64,000 bases of DNA from Vespa crabro. Its lineage: Eukaryota; Arthropoda; Insecta; Hymenoptera; Vespidae. Location: positions 3,100,001 to 3,164,000 of the forward strand of contig NW_025813595.1 in NCBI RefSeq assembly GCF_910589235.1, written 5' to 3'. The number at the start of each line of letters is the position of its first letter. Within the stretch, counting starts at the first letter, position 1. Positions 28,290-43,800 of this stretch are shown here, piece after piece. The notes beneath the pieces are model-generated. The model ran no database searches. It had not been told where the DNA came from and saw only the letters and a program-made list of their open reading frames with translations. The position numbers and the translations under genes were made by a program.

Positions 28290-28960
28290 AACAATGATAC
28301 TAATAATAACTATAATAAGGACAAAAACTATAATAATATTAATCATAGTAAAAATAACAACGATAATAACGATAACAATTATAAAACAGATAATAACGAT
28401 AATAACAATTATAATCCTAATAACGATAATAATATTTATAATAATAACAATACTACTGATAATAACGATAATAACGATAATAATAGTAGTAAGAATAACA
28501 ATAATACTGATAATAACGATAATAACGATAATAATAGTAGTAATAATAACAATAATAACACTAATAACGTTAAGAGCGATAATAAGATGATTAACGATAA
28601 TAACGATAATTATAATAACCATATTAATAATAATAACGATGTTATCAATGATAACAATAACAATAATAACGATAATATTGATAATAATGATAATATAATT
28701 AACTTTAAAATCGATAATATTAATAATAATAATAACATTAATAACGTTAATAACAATAATAGCAATAATAACAATAATAACGATAATAATAAAAAAGTTT
28801 ATATCGATAATTACAATAATAATAATAACAATATTAACGATTATATCGACAAAAATAATAACAATAATAACAATATTAAAAATAATAATCATAATAACGA
28901 TAATAGTATCATTATTATTAATACCAATAATACCGATTATAACGATAATAATAATAATAT
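28290..28960. repeat. Duplicated segment related to 32,790-33,120 and 57,110-57,720
   Basis: Shared words are AACGATAATAATAGTAGTAA, AATTATAATAACCATATTAA followed by GTTATCAATGATAACAATAA, and AACGATAATAGTATCATTAT (about 28,898 and 57,700). The arrangement continues the right-hand end of the 2.8-kb higher-order repeat. Confidence 0.75.
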
Positions 28961-29277
28961 CGATTATAATAACAACGATAATACCGATAATAGTAGTAAT
29001 AATATTAACGATAATGAATATATTTAGGATAATAATAATAACAATAATAGAGATAAGAACGATTTTATCTATAATAACAATATTAATAATAACGATAATA
29101 ACTAAAATAACGATGTAACGATAATAATAACAATAATATTAACAATAATGTTGATAATAATTATAATAATAATAGCAATAATAACGATAATAAAGATAAT
29201 AACGATAATAGTAATAATAATAATATCAAAAATAACAATAATTAAGATAATAACAATATTAACGATAATGAGTATAA
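28961..29277. repeat. Decayed satellite, no specific paralogue recognised
   Basis: Only the nine-base unit and its variants are visible. Confidence 0.7.
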
Positions 29278-30640
29278 TAAAAATGATATTTACGAATATA
29301 ACGATAAAAGAAATATTAATAATATCAATAATAAGGATAATAAGGATATCGTCGATAATAATAATAACATTAATAATGATAATATAGATATTAATATTAT
29401 CAATATTAACGATAATAAGGATAATTTTAATAATAATAATATATATAGAATATTAACAATAATAATAATAATATACAATATTAACAATAATAACGATAAT
29501 AGCAATATTAAAGTTTCTAATAATAACGAAAATAACGTTGATATCGATAACAATAATAACAATATTAACGATAATATCGATAATAATAATAATGACAATT
29601 ACAACAATAAAAAAGGTAATAATGATAATAATATAAACGATAATAACAATAATAATGATAATAATAATAATAATAATAACAATAATTACGATAATAAAGA
29701 AATTAACGATAATAATAATGATGATAATGACGATAATAGTAATAATAATAATAACGATTATAACGATATTATCGAATATAATAAGATTTAAAATAAAGAT
29801 AATAAAGATAAAAACAATATTAATAATAACAACAAAAACGATAATAACGATAATAATGATAATAACGATAATAAAAAAATAATAATATTAATGAGAAGAA
29901 TAACGATGATACCAATAATAACGGTAATAATAATAATAAATATAAATATAATATCGTTAGTAAGAATAGTAATAATAATAATATTAATAATGACTATAAT
30001 AATGATAACATTAATAACTATAAGGAGAAAAATAACGATAAAAATTATAACTATAAAATCGATAACAACGATAATAACGGCAATATTAATAATAATAATA
30101 TCGATTATAATGATAATAAAGATAAGAACGATTTTAATAATAACAATAATAACTATAATAACGATAGTAATAATAATATATATATTGATATATATAGTAA
30201 TACAGGATAAATATATAGATAGTGTTTATAAGGACGATATTCAATAAAAACGATAATAAAGAAAATAACGATAATAACGATAATAACGACAATAATATTA
30301 ATAATAAAACGATAATAAAGACAATTTCGATTATAATAATAACGATAATAACACAATAGTTATAATAATAATAACGATTATAACGATAATATCAATTAAA
30401 GTAATAACAATAAAATTGATAATAAAGATAATAATAAAAATAATAACAAAAATAACGAGAATAACGTCAATAAAAATTATATTATGTACGGTAATGACGA
30501 TAAGAAAGAGGTTAACGGTAATAACGATAATATCGACAACAATAATAATAATAAGAATAATAACGATAACTACAAAAAGACGATAATAATAATATTAATA
30601 ATAATGAAAACAAGGATATTAACGATAACAACTATAATAA
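29278..30640. repeat. Block P, third copy (3' part only), with conserved island copy 2
   Basis: The first half matches 17,730-18,030 and 36,755-37,000 (AATATTATCAATATTAACGA, AAGGATAATTTTAATAATAA). The section 29,886-30,247 matches 37,591-37,961 with about seven substitutions and one nine-base insertion by eye, far closer than most paralogues in the window. It includes ATATAGATAGTGTTTATAAG at 30,209 and ATGTACGGTAATGACGATAA at 30,484. An Ile-rich open frame at 29,891-30,247 (118 residues) ends in a non-satellite tail, discussed in the findings. Confidence 0.9.
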
Positions 30641-31000
30641 TAATAATAAAGATAGTAATGATATGAACGATATTAACCATAATAATAATAATAAAGATTA
30701 TTATAATACGATAATAACGATTACAGTAATAATAATAATATTGATTGTAACAAAAATTACGATAATGGTGAAAATAATAATAATAATTTAAAAAAATAAT
30801 AAAGATATTAACGATAACAACGATATTAATGCAAATAACAATAATATTTACAATAATAATAAAAATAATAACGTTAATATCAATAATAAAGAGAACTATA
30901 ATAATGATAATAAAGTTAATACCTTTAATATTAATAACAATAATAATGATAACATCGATAATAACATTATTAATAATAATAATAATTAATAATAAAAATA
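30641..31000. repeat. Duplicated segment related to 38,370-38,680
   Basis: Shared words in order are ATACGATAATAACGATTACA, ATTACGATAATGGTGAAAAT (30,757/38,455), AATAACGTTAATATCAATAA and ATAATGATAATAAAGTTAAT. The segment follows block P in both places, so the duplication that made copies 2 and 3 of P continued through it. Confidence 0.87.
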
Positions 31001-31189
31001 TTATTATTAACAATAATAAAGATAACAACGACAATAGTGAAAAAATATTAATAATAAAATAGATAATAAGATTAATAACGATGACAACGATAATTATAAT
31101 AACAATATTAACGATAATAAAGATAATTACAATAATAAAAATAGTAATAATAAAGATGATGACAATAATAACGATAGTAACGATTATAA
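31001..31189. repeat. Decayed satellite, no specific paralogue recognised
   Basis: Only the decayed unit is visible. Confidence 0.65.
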
Positions 31190-33120
31190 CGATAATAATA
31201 TTAATAATTTTAACATAAATAACATTAATAACGATAATTATTTTAATAGAAGTAATAATAACAATATTAACAATGTTTGCAATAATAATAGTGGTAGCAA
31301 ATAAAGACAGTAAGGATAATAATAGTGGTAACAATTAAAGTAATAACAGTAATAACGATAATATCAATAATAAGGATAATAATAATAACGATAATAACGA
31401 TAGTAGTAATAATAATATCGATAGTAACAATGATGACGATAATAACGAAAATGACGATAATAACAATAATAATAATAAAATTAATAACGATAATTACGTT
31501 AATAAAGATAATAATATTAACAATATTAACGATAAGAACGACAATAAGGATAATAGTAATAACGATAATAACGACAATAATAATATTAAAAATATTGATA
31601 AAAACTATAATAACAATAATAATAATAATAGTAATAATAATGAAAACGATAAAAACGATAATTGCGATATTAATAATGATAATAATAACAATAATAAAGA
31701 TAATAACGGAAATAATAATAATAATAATAATAATAATATCAATAATAACGAAAAGAACGCTAAAAATAATAGTCATAGTATCTATAATGACAATAATGAC
31801 GGTAACAACAACAATAATATATACGAAAATTTCGAAAATATTGATAATGATATTAACATTAATAAGAATAATAACAATAATAATGATAATAATAACAATA
31901 ATATTAATAAAAATAATAATGATAATAACGATAATAACGACAATAACGATAATTGCGATAATAAAGATTATAATAAAAATTAACGATAAAAACGATAATA
32001 TTAGTAATATTAATGACGATAATAACGATATTTACGATAATAATAATAATAATAATAAATATAACAACGATATTAACGATAATAACTATAATTGAAATAA
32101 CGATAATTACGATAATAACGATGTTAACGTTAATAATAGTAAATATAACGATAATGTCGATAATAATAACTACACTATTAACGAAAATTTAGATAATAAT
32201 AATAATAATAAGAATAATAACTGTATCAACGATAATAACGATAATAACGATATTAACGACAATAAAACTAATAATAATTAAAAGGGGTAATAAAGATTAT
32301 AACGGTATTAATGATTATGACAATAATAATAATTGTATTAATAAAGATAATAATGATAATATAGGAAATAAGGATAATAATAATAACAATTATATCGATA
32401 ATAACGATAATAATAATATTATTAATTACAACAATGACAATAATAACGATAATAAGGATAATAATAAATACGATAAAGTCGATAAAATCGACAACAGTAT
32501 TAACAATATTACTGATATCGATAATAATATTAACAATATTAACGATAATATCGATAATAATAATAACATTATTAACGATAATATATATAAAAATTATAAC
32601 AATAATAGTAATAACAGTAATAACGATAATACCGATAATAACGATGATAATAATAATAACGATAATAAGGATAATAACCACAATAATAGTATTAATAATA
32701 AAGATAACATCGATTTTAACGATAATAATGACAGTAATAATAACAATAATAACGATAATAACCATAACAATTATAATACCGTTAATAGCGATAATAACAA
32801 TTAAAATCCTATTAACGATATTAATATTTCTAATAATAGCAATAATAATGATAATAACGATAATAACAATAATAATAGTAGTAATAATAACAATTATTAC
32901 ACTAATAACGTTAAAAACGATAATAACGATAATAAAAGTTTAATAATAACAATAATAACAATAATAACGATAATAAGGTTACTAACGATAATATATATAA
33001 TTATAATAACCGTATTAACAATATTAACGATATTATCAACCATAACAATAACGACAATATCGATAATAGTAGTAATAATAATGATGATAATTATGATATT
33101 TACTATTATTATAATAACAA
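31190..33120. repeat. 2.8-kb higher-order repeat, copy lacking its left end
   Basis: The sections run in the order seen at 55.8-57.3 kb. The part 31,205-31,740 matches 23,590-24,080 and 55,840-56,100. The part 31,750-32,280 matches 56,160-56,495 (AATAACGAAAAGAACG, AATAATATATACGAAAATWT). The part 32,280-33,060 matches 56,495-57,310 (AAGGGGTAATAAAGATTATA at 32,283 and 56,498). The part 32,425-32,755 is also very close to 3,777-4,110. Confidence 0.88.
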
Positions 33121-33680
33121 TAATAAAGAAAAGAACGATTAATCTTTAATAACCATATTAATAATTACGATAATAACTATAATTACGATGTAACGATAAT
33201 AATAACGATAATATTGATAATAATAATAATAATATTAATGGCAATAATATCGATAATGTAGATAATAACGATAATAACGATATTTACGATAATAATTATC
33301 AGAATAATAAAAGATAATAACGATAGCAACAATAACAACGATAATAATAATAACGATATCAATGATAATAACGATAATGACGATAATAATAATGGTAATA
33401 ATAGCGATAACATCGTTAATAACAATAATCGTAAAAATAACGATAATAGTGGTAATAGCGATGAAAACGATAATAATAATAATAGTAATAACGATAATAA
33501 CGAAATTGACGAAAATAAGGATAATAATAATAGCAATAATAACAATAATAGCGATATTGATGATAATAAGAATAATAAAGATAGTAACAATAATAATAGT
33601 AGTAATAATAATGTTAATAATGTTATTAAAGATAATAACGATAATAATAAAAATAATAATAACAATAATAACGATAATAA
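33121..33680. repeat. Decayed satellite with short matches to 5.2 and 6.5 kb
   Basis: The word starting ATTTACGATAATAATTA at 33,282 matches 6,511, and the word starting AGCGATAACATCG at 33,403 matches 5,191 exactly for 31 bases. The two matches lie in opposite order relative to 5-6.5 kb, so this is a rearranged relationship. No gene is seen. Confidence 0.7.
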
Positions 33681-33687
33681 CGATTAC

Positions 33688-33925
33688 AATCATAATAACT
33701 ACAATAATGATATAAACAATAAGAATAAAAGTAATAATAAAGACATTAACGTTATGAACGATAATAATGATAATAACGATACAAAAAAAAATAATAATAA
33801 CATTAATAACGAAAATAACGATTATAATCATAATAACTATAATAATGATTTTAACAATAAGAATAAAAGCAATTATAAAGACATTAACGTTATGAACGAT
33901 AATAACGATAATAATATTAACAATA
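33688..33925. repeat. 138-bp tandem duplication
   Basis: The words AATCATAATAACTA, AACAATAAGAATAAAAG and GACATTAACGTTATGAACGA occur twice in the same order, with GTTATGAACG at 33,751 and 33,889, a period of 138 bases. A run of nine A near 33,783-33,791 separates the two copies. Confidence 0.9.
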
Positions 33926-34249
33926 ATAACGATAATAACTATATTAAAAATAACAATAATATATGATAACAAAGATAAAAACTACAATAATAATAGAAAA
34001 ACATACGAAAATAAGGATAATAACGATAATATCGACAATAACGTTAATAATTCTAGTAGTAATAACTATAATAACGATAATAACTATTTTTATGAAAACA
34101 ATAGTAACGATAAAATCGATAATTTCGATTATAATAATAATAACAATAATGATAATAACGATAATAACGGTAATAACGATAATCATAATAGTAATAATAT
34201 TAGTAATAATACTAATGATATTAAAATAATAACGATAATAATAATAATA

Positions 34250-37200
34250 ATAATAAAAATATTAAAATTATAATCACCAGAATAATAACAATAATACCGG
34301 TTATGATAAGAATAATATTAATAATAATAACGAAACAATAATAATAATTATAATTATAATAATAGTAATAATAAAAATAATAATAATAACAATATCATTA
34401 ATACTCACAATAATAACAATAATAACGGTTATGAGAAGAATAATATTAATAATAATAAAGATAATAATGATAATAACGATATATTCGATCAGAATAATTA
34501 CAATAATAACGATAATATCTCTAATAATGATAATAATACTAATAATTATAACGTTAATAACAATAATATCGATAATAATATTATTAATAATAGCGATAAT
34601 AACGTTAATAATAATAAGTATAAAATCGATAGTAATGATATTAATCAAAATATCCATAATAATAATAATAAATATAACAATACTAACGATAATAACAATA
34701 ACAATAATAACAATAAAAACGATTATTAATATAATAAAGATAATAGTAAGAATAATAATAATATCGAAAATGTGATTAATTACGAAAATAACGGTAAAAA
34801 TGATAATAACTATAATAATGACAATAATAATAATAATAATAAAGATAATAACGATAATGACGATAATAGCGATTATAATAAAAACAAAATAAAGATAACA
34901 ACGATATTAACAATAATAACATTAGTAACAATTATAGCGATAATAAAAAAATAACGATAATAACGATAAAAATAATAACACTAATAACAATAATATCGAC
35001 AATAACGATAATTACGATAATACTAATAACAATTATAACGATAATAAAGATAATAACAATAATATTAGATAATAACAATAATAATAATATTGATAACAAT
35101 AATAAGGATAATAGCATTAATAATAATAACAAAATTAACGATTATATTGATTATAAAGATAATGATAGTAACGATAATAATAATTACAATAATATCTAAT
35201 TACGATAATAATAATAGAAAGGATAATAATACTAATGATTATAACCATAATGACGATAATAACGATAATAGTAAAATTAATAACGATAATAACGATTATA
35301 ACGATAATAATAACAACAATATCATTGATAATAACGACAATAATAGTAATAACTGTTATAATAATAACAAAAATAACTATTAAAACGGTAATAACAATAA
35401 TAATAATAACAATAGTGACGATAATAACTGTAATAATGATAAAAATAATTATAATAATGACGATAATAACGGTAATAACGCGTAATAATAAATACAACAG
35501 TAACAATAGTAATAATAGAAATAATAACGAAGGTAACGAAATGGAAGATAATGGTAATAACGAAATTAAGGATAATAACGGTAATAACGATTTAATAATA
35601 TAAATAATAATAATAATTATATTAATAATAAAAATAATAACGATAATAAATATAATAACGTTAATAATACAAGTAATAATAATAATAATATCATTATTAA
35701 GGTTAATAAAGATAAGAATGATAATAATAATCATAATAATAACAATAATATTCATAACAATAATAACGATAATAACGGTAATGACGATAACAATAATAAC
35801 GATAATTACGATAATATCGATAATAATGTCAATAAAAATAAAAATAATAATAATAACAATAATAACAATAATAACGATAGTAATAATAGCGACAACAATA
35901 ATAAAAGCGGTAATATTAATAACAATAATAACGATAATAGCGATAACAATGATAACGGTAATAAAGATAATATCGATAATAATAACAACAATATTAACGA
36001 AAGTAACCTTAATAATAATAATAGTAATAACGATAAAAACGATAATAACGATAATCAAGATAATAATACTAATGATATTAACGATAAGAGTAATAATTAT
36101 AATAACGATAAGAACGACAACAAAGATAATAATAATAATAATAACAATAACGAAAATAAGGATAATAACGATTATAATAATAATAATAATAACGAAAATA
36201 AGGATAATAACGATGACAACGAAAATAATAATAACAAAAATAGCGATAATAACGATGAAACGATAATAAGGATAATAATAATAATTAAAATAACGATAAA
36301 AACGGTAAAAACGATAATAACGTAAATAACGATGATAACGATATTAACGATAATAATAATTATCAGAATAACGATGATAACGATAATATCGATAATAATA
36401 AAAATAATAATAATAATAATGATCGTAACGATAATAAAGATAATAATAGCAGAAATGATAATAATAGCGATAAAACGATAATTACTTTAATAATAGTAAC
36501 AATAATAAAGATAATACCGATATTGACATTAATAACAATAATAATAATAGCAACAATAACGATAATTAAGAAAATAAAAATTATAATTTAAACGATACTA
36601 AGGATAAGAACGATATCATCAATAATATTAATAAGAAAAATAAAGATAATATCGATTATATTAATAAAATTATTAACAATTATATAGATAATTATAATAA
36701 TCATATTAACAATAATAACGATAATAACTATATTAACGATAATAAGGATAATAAAAATGACGATAATTACGAATATAATGATTAAAGAAATATTAATAAT
36801 ACCAATAATAAGGATAATAAAAATATCGTCGATAATAATAATAACAATAACAATGATAATATAGATATTAATATTATCAATATTAACGATAATAAGGATA
36901 ATTTTAATAATAATAATAACGATAATAACGGTTTTAACGATATATATAATAACGATAATAACGATATTAACGATAATGACGATAATAACAGTAATAATAA
37001 TAATAAAAATAAAGATAATAACGAAATTAATGGAAATAACGATAATAATAATAAAATAATAACGATAATAACGATAATAATAACAATATTAACAATAATA
37101 ACGATAATAGCGATAACAACTTTAATAATTTTAGTAATTAGAACAATAATAATATTACTAACGTTAATAACGATATCAAAGATTCTAATAATAACGATAA

Positions 37201-38370
37201 TAACGTTGATATCGTTAATAATAATAACAATATTAACGATAATATCGCTAATAATAATAATGACAATAACAATAACAAAAAGGTAATAACGACAATAATA
37301 TACACGATAATAACAATAATACTAATAATGATACTATCTATAATAACAATAAAAATGATAAAAATAATAATTATAATAATAATAATAATAATTACGATAT
37401 TAAAGAAATTAACGATAATAATAATGATGATAATGACGATAACAGTAATAATAATAATAACTATTATAACGATATTATCTATTATAATAAGATTTATATT
37501 AGTGATAATATAGAAAAAGCGATATTAATAATACAAATAAAAACGTTAATAACGATAATAATGATAATAACGATAATAAAAAATTAATAATATTAATGAG
37601 AAGAATAACGATCATACCGATAATAACGGTAATAATAATAATAAATATAAATATAATATCGTTAGTAGGGATAGTAATAATAATAATATTAATAATGACT
37701 ATAATAATGATAACATTAATAACTATAAGGAGAAAAATAACGATAAAAATTATAACTATAAAATCGATAACAACGATAATAACGGCAATATTAATAATAA
37801 TAATATCGATTATAATGATAATAAAGATAAGAACGATTTTAATAATAACAATAATAACAATAATAACTATAATAACGATAGTAATAATAATATATATATT
37901 GATATATATAGTAATATATGATAAATATATAGATAGTGTTTATAAGGACGATATTAAATAACGATAATAACGATAATAACGACAATAATATTAATAATAA
38001 AACGATAATAAAGACAATTTCGATTATAATAATAACGATAATAACACAATAGTTATAATAATAATAACGATAATACCGATAATATCGAATAAAGTAATAA
38101 CAATAAAATCGATAATAAACATAATAATAACAATAATAACAAAAATAACGAAAATTACGTGAACAAAAATTATATTATGTACGGTAATAACGATAAGAAA
38201 GAGATTAACGGTAATAATGATAATAACGACAATAATAATAATAATAAGAATAATAAGGATAACTACATAAAGAACATAATAGTAATATTAATAATAATGA
38301 AAACAAGGATAATAACGATAAAAACTATAATAATAATAATAATAATATTAAGATAGTAACTATATGAACA
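34250..38370. repeat. Duplicated block P, copy 2
   Basis: This is the partner of 15,150-19,050. Its left part carries its own tandem duplication: the word GGTTATGA(T/G)AAGAATAATA occurs at about 34,298 and 34,428. The right part contains conserved island copy 3, with ATATAGATAGTGTTTATAAG at 37,926 and ATGTACGGTAATAACGATAA at 38,177. A 21-base deletion follows the first of these words relative to 30,240-30,280. Confidence 0.92.
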
Positions 38371-38689
38371 ATATTAACAATAATAACAATAATAAAGATA
38401 ATTATAATACGATAATAACGATTACAGTAATAATAATAAATTTGATAGTAACAAAATTACGATAATGGTGAAAATAATAATAATAATAAAAATAATAAAG
38501 ATATTAACGTTAACAACGATACTAATGCTAATAACAATAATAATTACAATAATATTAACAATAATAACGTTAATATCAATAATAATGAGAACTATAATAA
38601 TGATAATAAAGTTAATAACATTAATATTAATAACAATAATAATGATAATAACGATAATAACAATATTAATAATAATAACAAAAATAAGG

Positions 38690-40494
38690 ATAATCACGAT
38701 GTCAACGATAATAATAATAACAATAATAATGATACTACGTTAATAATCGTAATAGTAATAACAATAATATCGATAAGAACTATATTTACGGTAAAAATAG
38801 TATCGATAATAACGTTAATATCGATAATAATAATAACAATTTTAACGATAATAACGATAAGAGTAATAATAGAAAGTGATAATAACGATAATATTGATAA
38901 TAACGATAATAACAATTCGATAATAACGACAAGACCAATAATAATAACAACGATAACAACGATAATAATAATATTAACAATAATATCGATAACTACTATC
39001 ATTCCAAAAATACAGTACTAACGATAATAACAATAATAACAGTAATAATTATAACAATAATGACGATAATAACGATAATTACGATAATAATTATAATAAC
39101 GATAATTATAACAATAATAACGATGGGAAAGATTATGAAGATAATAATAATAACAATTATTACGGCAATAATAATAAGAATAATAACGATAATAACGATA
39201 TTTGCGATAATAATAACAATAAAAATAAAGATAATAACGATATTGACCATAATAACAATAATTGTGATAATTACAATAATAATAAAAACAGCAATAACCA
39301 TATTACCTATAATAACGATAATTACAATAACAATGATAAAGATAAAAACGATAAGTACAATTATAATAATGACGATAATAACGAAAAAAGTAATAATAAT
39401 TATAACGATAAAAACGATAATAATAATTAAAATATTATCGATAATATCGATAATAATAATAAAAATAACAACGATAATATCGATAATAAATGTTATATTA
39501 TTAATAATAACGATAATAACGATAATAAGGATAGTAACTATAATAACAATGACATTAATATCGATAAAAACTATAAAATTAAAAACGCCTATTTTGATAA
39601 CAACGAAAATAATAATAATAATAATAAAGATAATTAGGATAATAACGATAATAATTGTAGTAATAATAAAAATAATAACGATAATAACGTTAATAAGCAA
39701 AATAACGATTATATTATTAACGATTATATTAATAATATCGATAATTGTATAACAATACTAATGATAATAACGATAATAATAATAATAATAACAATTATAA
39801 CGAAATTAAGGATAATAGCAATAATAATAATAACGATAATAACGGTAATAAAAATTATAATAATAACGATAAGAACGATAATAACAATAACAATAATATT
39901 GATAACAAAGGTAATAACGATATTAACGCTAATAGCGATAATAATAAAACCATTATTGACGAAAATAAAGATAATAAAAATAATTACGATAATAATAAGA
40001 ATAATAACAGTAAAATTAACTATAATAACGGTAATAACGACAATAACGATCATAACAATAATAATAATAGTAATAATAACGATGATAACGGAATTAACTA
40101 TACAATAATGTTAATAATAATAATAATAATCACAAAAATAACGATATTAACGATAACAGTAGTAGTAATACTAAAAATAATAACAATACTATCGATAATG
40201 AGGTTAACGGTATTAATAATAACGATAATAATTACAATAATAATAACAATACTAACTATAAAAACGATAATAATAATAGTAATAGTAATAATAATAGCAA
40301 TAATAACGATAATAAAGATAATTATAACAACAATAATAACAATAATAACGATAATAGCGATTACAATAATAACAATAATAACGTTAATAACGAAAATTAC
40401 GATAATTTTGATAATAACAATAATAATGATAACGATAATAACGAAATAGTAATCATAATAATTACGATTATAAAGATAATATCGATATTAATAA
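38690..40494. repeat. Satellite segment separating blocks P and D only in copy 2
   Basis: In copy 1 block P is followed by block D after about 0.1 kb; here the two are about 2.4 kb apart. I found no clear paralogue for the stretch. Its less typical words are TATCATTCCAAAAATACAGT at 38,996, AACGATGGGAAAGATTATGA near 39,120 and AAAACGCCTATTTTGATAAC near 39,582. The Ile/Thr-rich and Ile/Val-rich open frames at 39,000-39,750 are two strands of the same satellite. No gene is seen. Confidence 0.7.
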
Positions 40495-40740
40495 TAATTA
40501 TAATAATTAATATAGTAACGATATAAACGATAAGAACAATAATATTAATAAAAACAATAAAGACAATAATGATAATAATAATAATAATAATAACAATAAC
40601 AAGGATAATAACAATAGTAATAATAAAAGACTATAATAATGATTATAAAGATAATGATAATAAAGATAATAAATATAATAATAAAAAAAATAATAACGAT
40701 AATAATGATACAAACGATAATAATAATAGTATCAATTAAC
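40495..40740. repeat. Segment related to 53,080-53,270
   Basis: Shared words are CGATATAAACGATAA, ACAATAATATTAATAAAAAC followed by AATAAAGA, and TGATTATAAAGATAATGATA. The match is short and weaker than the main blocks. Confidence 0.65.
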
Positions 40741-40829
40741 ATAATAACGATTATAACGATAAAAACGATAATAACGAAATTAACGATAATAATAATAACA
40801 ATAATAACAATAATAACCATAATAACGAT

Positions 40830-43800
40830 TTTATAGTAATAAAAATAAATATAAAATCGATAATAAGGGCAATAATAATAATATTACTAACGATAATAAC
40901 GATAATATCGATAATAATTATAACGAAAATAACGACAATAATAATAATAATATTAACGATAATAAGAATAATAATAATTACATCGATAATAATAATAATA
41001 ATTATATCGATAATAAGGTAATTATGAATATAGCAGTAATAACGATAAATTATATAAAACGACAATAATAATAATAATAAAAACGATAATAACGATAATA
41101 ATAATAATAATAGTAAAGATAGTATCGGTATTAACGGTTATGACGATAATAATAATAACAATAATGACGATAAAAAAAATAATATTGATAATAACAATAA
41201 TTATAATTATAATTATAATAATAATAAGAACGATAATAACAGTAATAATAATAACGATAATAACGAAAATAATGATATAACGATAATAATAATAATAATT
41301 ATAAAGATAGTACCAATAATATCGATATTAGCGATAACTATAATTACTATGATTACGATAATAACAATGGTAATAATGACCAAAATATCGAAAACAACGA
41401 TAATAACGATATTAATAGTAATAAAAATGAAGTAATATCGGTAAAGTGGATAGTAATCATAATAATATATACGATAATAACGATAATAACGATAATAATA
41501 ATAATAATGATAACTATAACATCGTTAATAGTATAAACTATAAATTCGATAATAATGGTATTAATGAAAATAACTAGAATTATAATAATACATATAACAA
41601 TAAAAACGATAATAACAATAATAATATTGACATTATTAACGATAATTACGATAATAACGATAGTAATAAAGACTATAATAACGGTAAAAAAGATGATGAC
41701 GATAATAATAATAATAATAATAATATTATCGATAATAAGTATAATTACGGAAATAACGGTAATAAAGATAATAACAATAATAACGACATAAATAATAATA
41801 ATAATAATAACGATACTAACGATAATAACGATAATAATAATAATAATAATAAAGATAATAATGGGATTAACGATAATAACGATAGTAATAATTACAATAA
41901 TAACGATAATGATGATAATAATAATAATAACGATAATTATAAGAACAAAAATTACTATAATAACGATATTAACAATAATAATAATAAGAATTAAAACGAT
42001 AATAAAGAATTATCGATGGTAAATATAACAATTATAGCGATAATAATAGTTATGACCATAACAATAATAACGACAATTACGATAATATCGATAATAATAT
42101 TAACATTATTAACGTTCATAACGATAACAGTAATAATAATAATAACATGTATAACGATAAAAACTATAATAATTTTAATAACGATAATAAGAATAACAAC
42201 GAAAATAACGATAATAATAATAATTATTATAAAAATAATAATAAGGATTATAACGATCATAACGATAATAATACTAGTAACAGTAACAATAATAATAAAT
42301 ATAATAACGATATTGAGGATACAAACGATATTAGAGACAATAGCGATAATAAAATCAATAATAATAACTATAATAACGATAATAACAATAATAATAAGAA
42401 CATTAATAGCGATAATAACGATAATAAAATTAATAATAATAATAAATATGATAACGATATTAACGATAATAACGCTAAAAATGATAATAATGGTTATAAT
42501 AATAACAATAATAACAATATTAACGATAATAACGATAATATCGGTATAATTATAATAATATAATAGATAATTGCGTTATTAGAAATAATAATAATAACAA
42601 TAATAACGATAATGACGATAATAACGAAAATACTATTAGCCATAATAACGATAATAATAATAATAAGAATAACGATAATAACGATAATGACTTTAATAAT
42701 AATAGTAGTAATAACAATAATAACGATAATAACAAAAATAACGATAATAATAGTAACGATAATAACGTTAAAATCGAAAAAAGTAATAACAAACTTAACG
42801 ATTATCACAATAATAATAATAATAAAAATAATAATAACGATAACATAGATAATAACGATATTAGTAATAACGATATTTTCGGTAATAGTGCTAATAATAA
42901 TAACGTTAATAACGATATTAACGATATCAATAATAACAATAATAACGATAACAATAATAATATTAATAACGATAATTACATTAACAACGATAATAGTAAA
43001 AATGACGTTAATAGTAATAATCATAATAAAGATATTAGCGATAATATCAACAATAATAATAATAATAGTAACCATAATAAAGATAATAAAAATAATAACT
43101 ATAATATTGGAAATAACAATGAAAATAATAGTTATAATGGATATATTAAAGTTAGTAAGGATAATGACGATTATAATATTAATAATAATAACGATAAATA
43201 CGATAGTAGCGACAATATTATTAATAATATTAACGTGATAGGTATAATTACTATATTAAATTTAATAGTAATAACAATAATAACGATAAAAACGATATTA
43301 ACGATAATAACAATAATAATAATGATAATAAGGATAATAATAATAGCAATAATAACGATTTTTAATGTTAAGAATGGTAATAATGATAACATTTATAACC
43401 ATTATAACATTATCAACGATAATAATAATAATGACGATAATAATAATAATCATAATAAAGATATTAACAATAACTTCAACAATAATAATTCTAAAAATAA
43501 TAATAATAATAATAATAGTAACCATAAGCACGATAATATCGATATTAACGATTATAATAACAACGATAGTAACGATAATAAAGATAATGACGATAATAAT
43601 ATTAACGATAATATCGAAATTATTGATAATATTAACAACGATAATTTTGATAACAACTAAAATAAAATTAATAAAAATAACGATAATAACAATATTAACG
43701 ATAATATTGATAATAACGATAATAACAAAAAAAATAGTATGAATAATTACATTAATAACAATAATAGGCATAAAAACGATTTTAACGAAAATAATAATAA

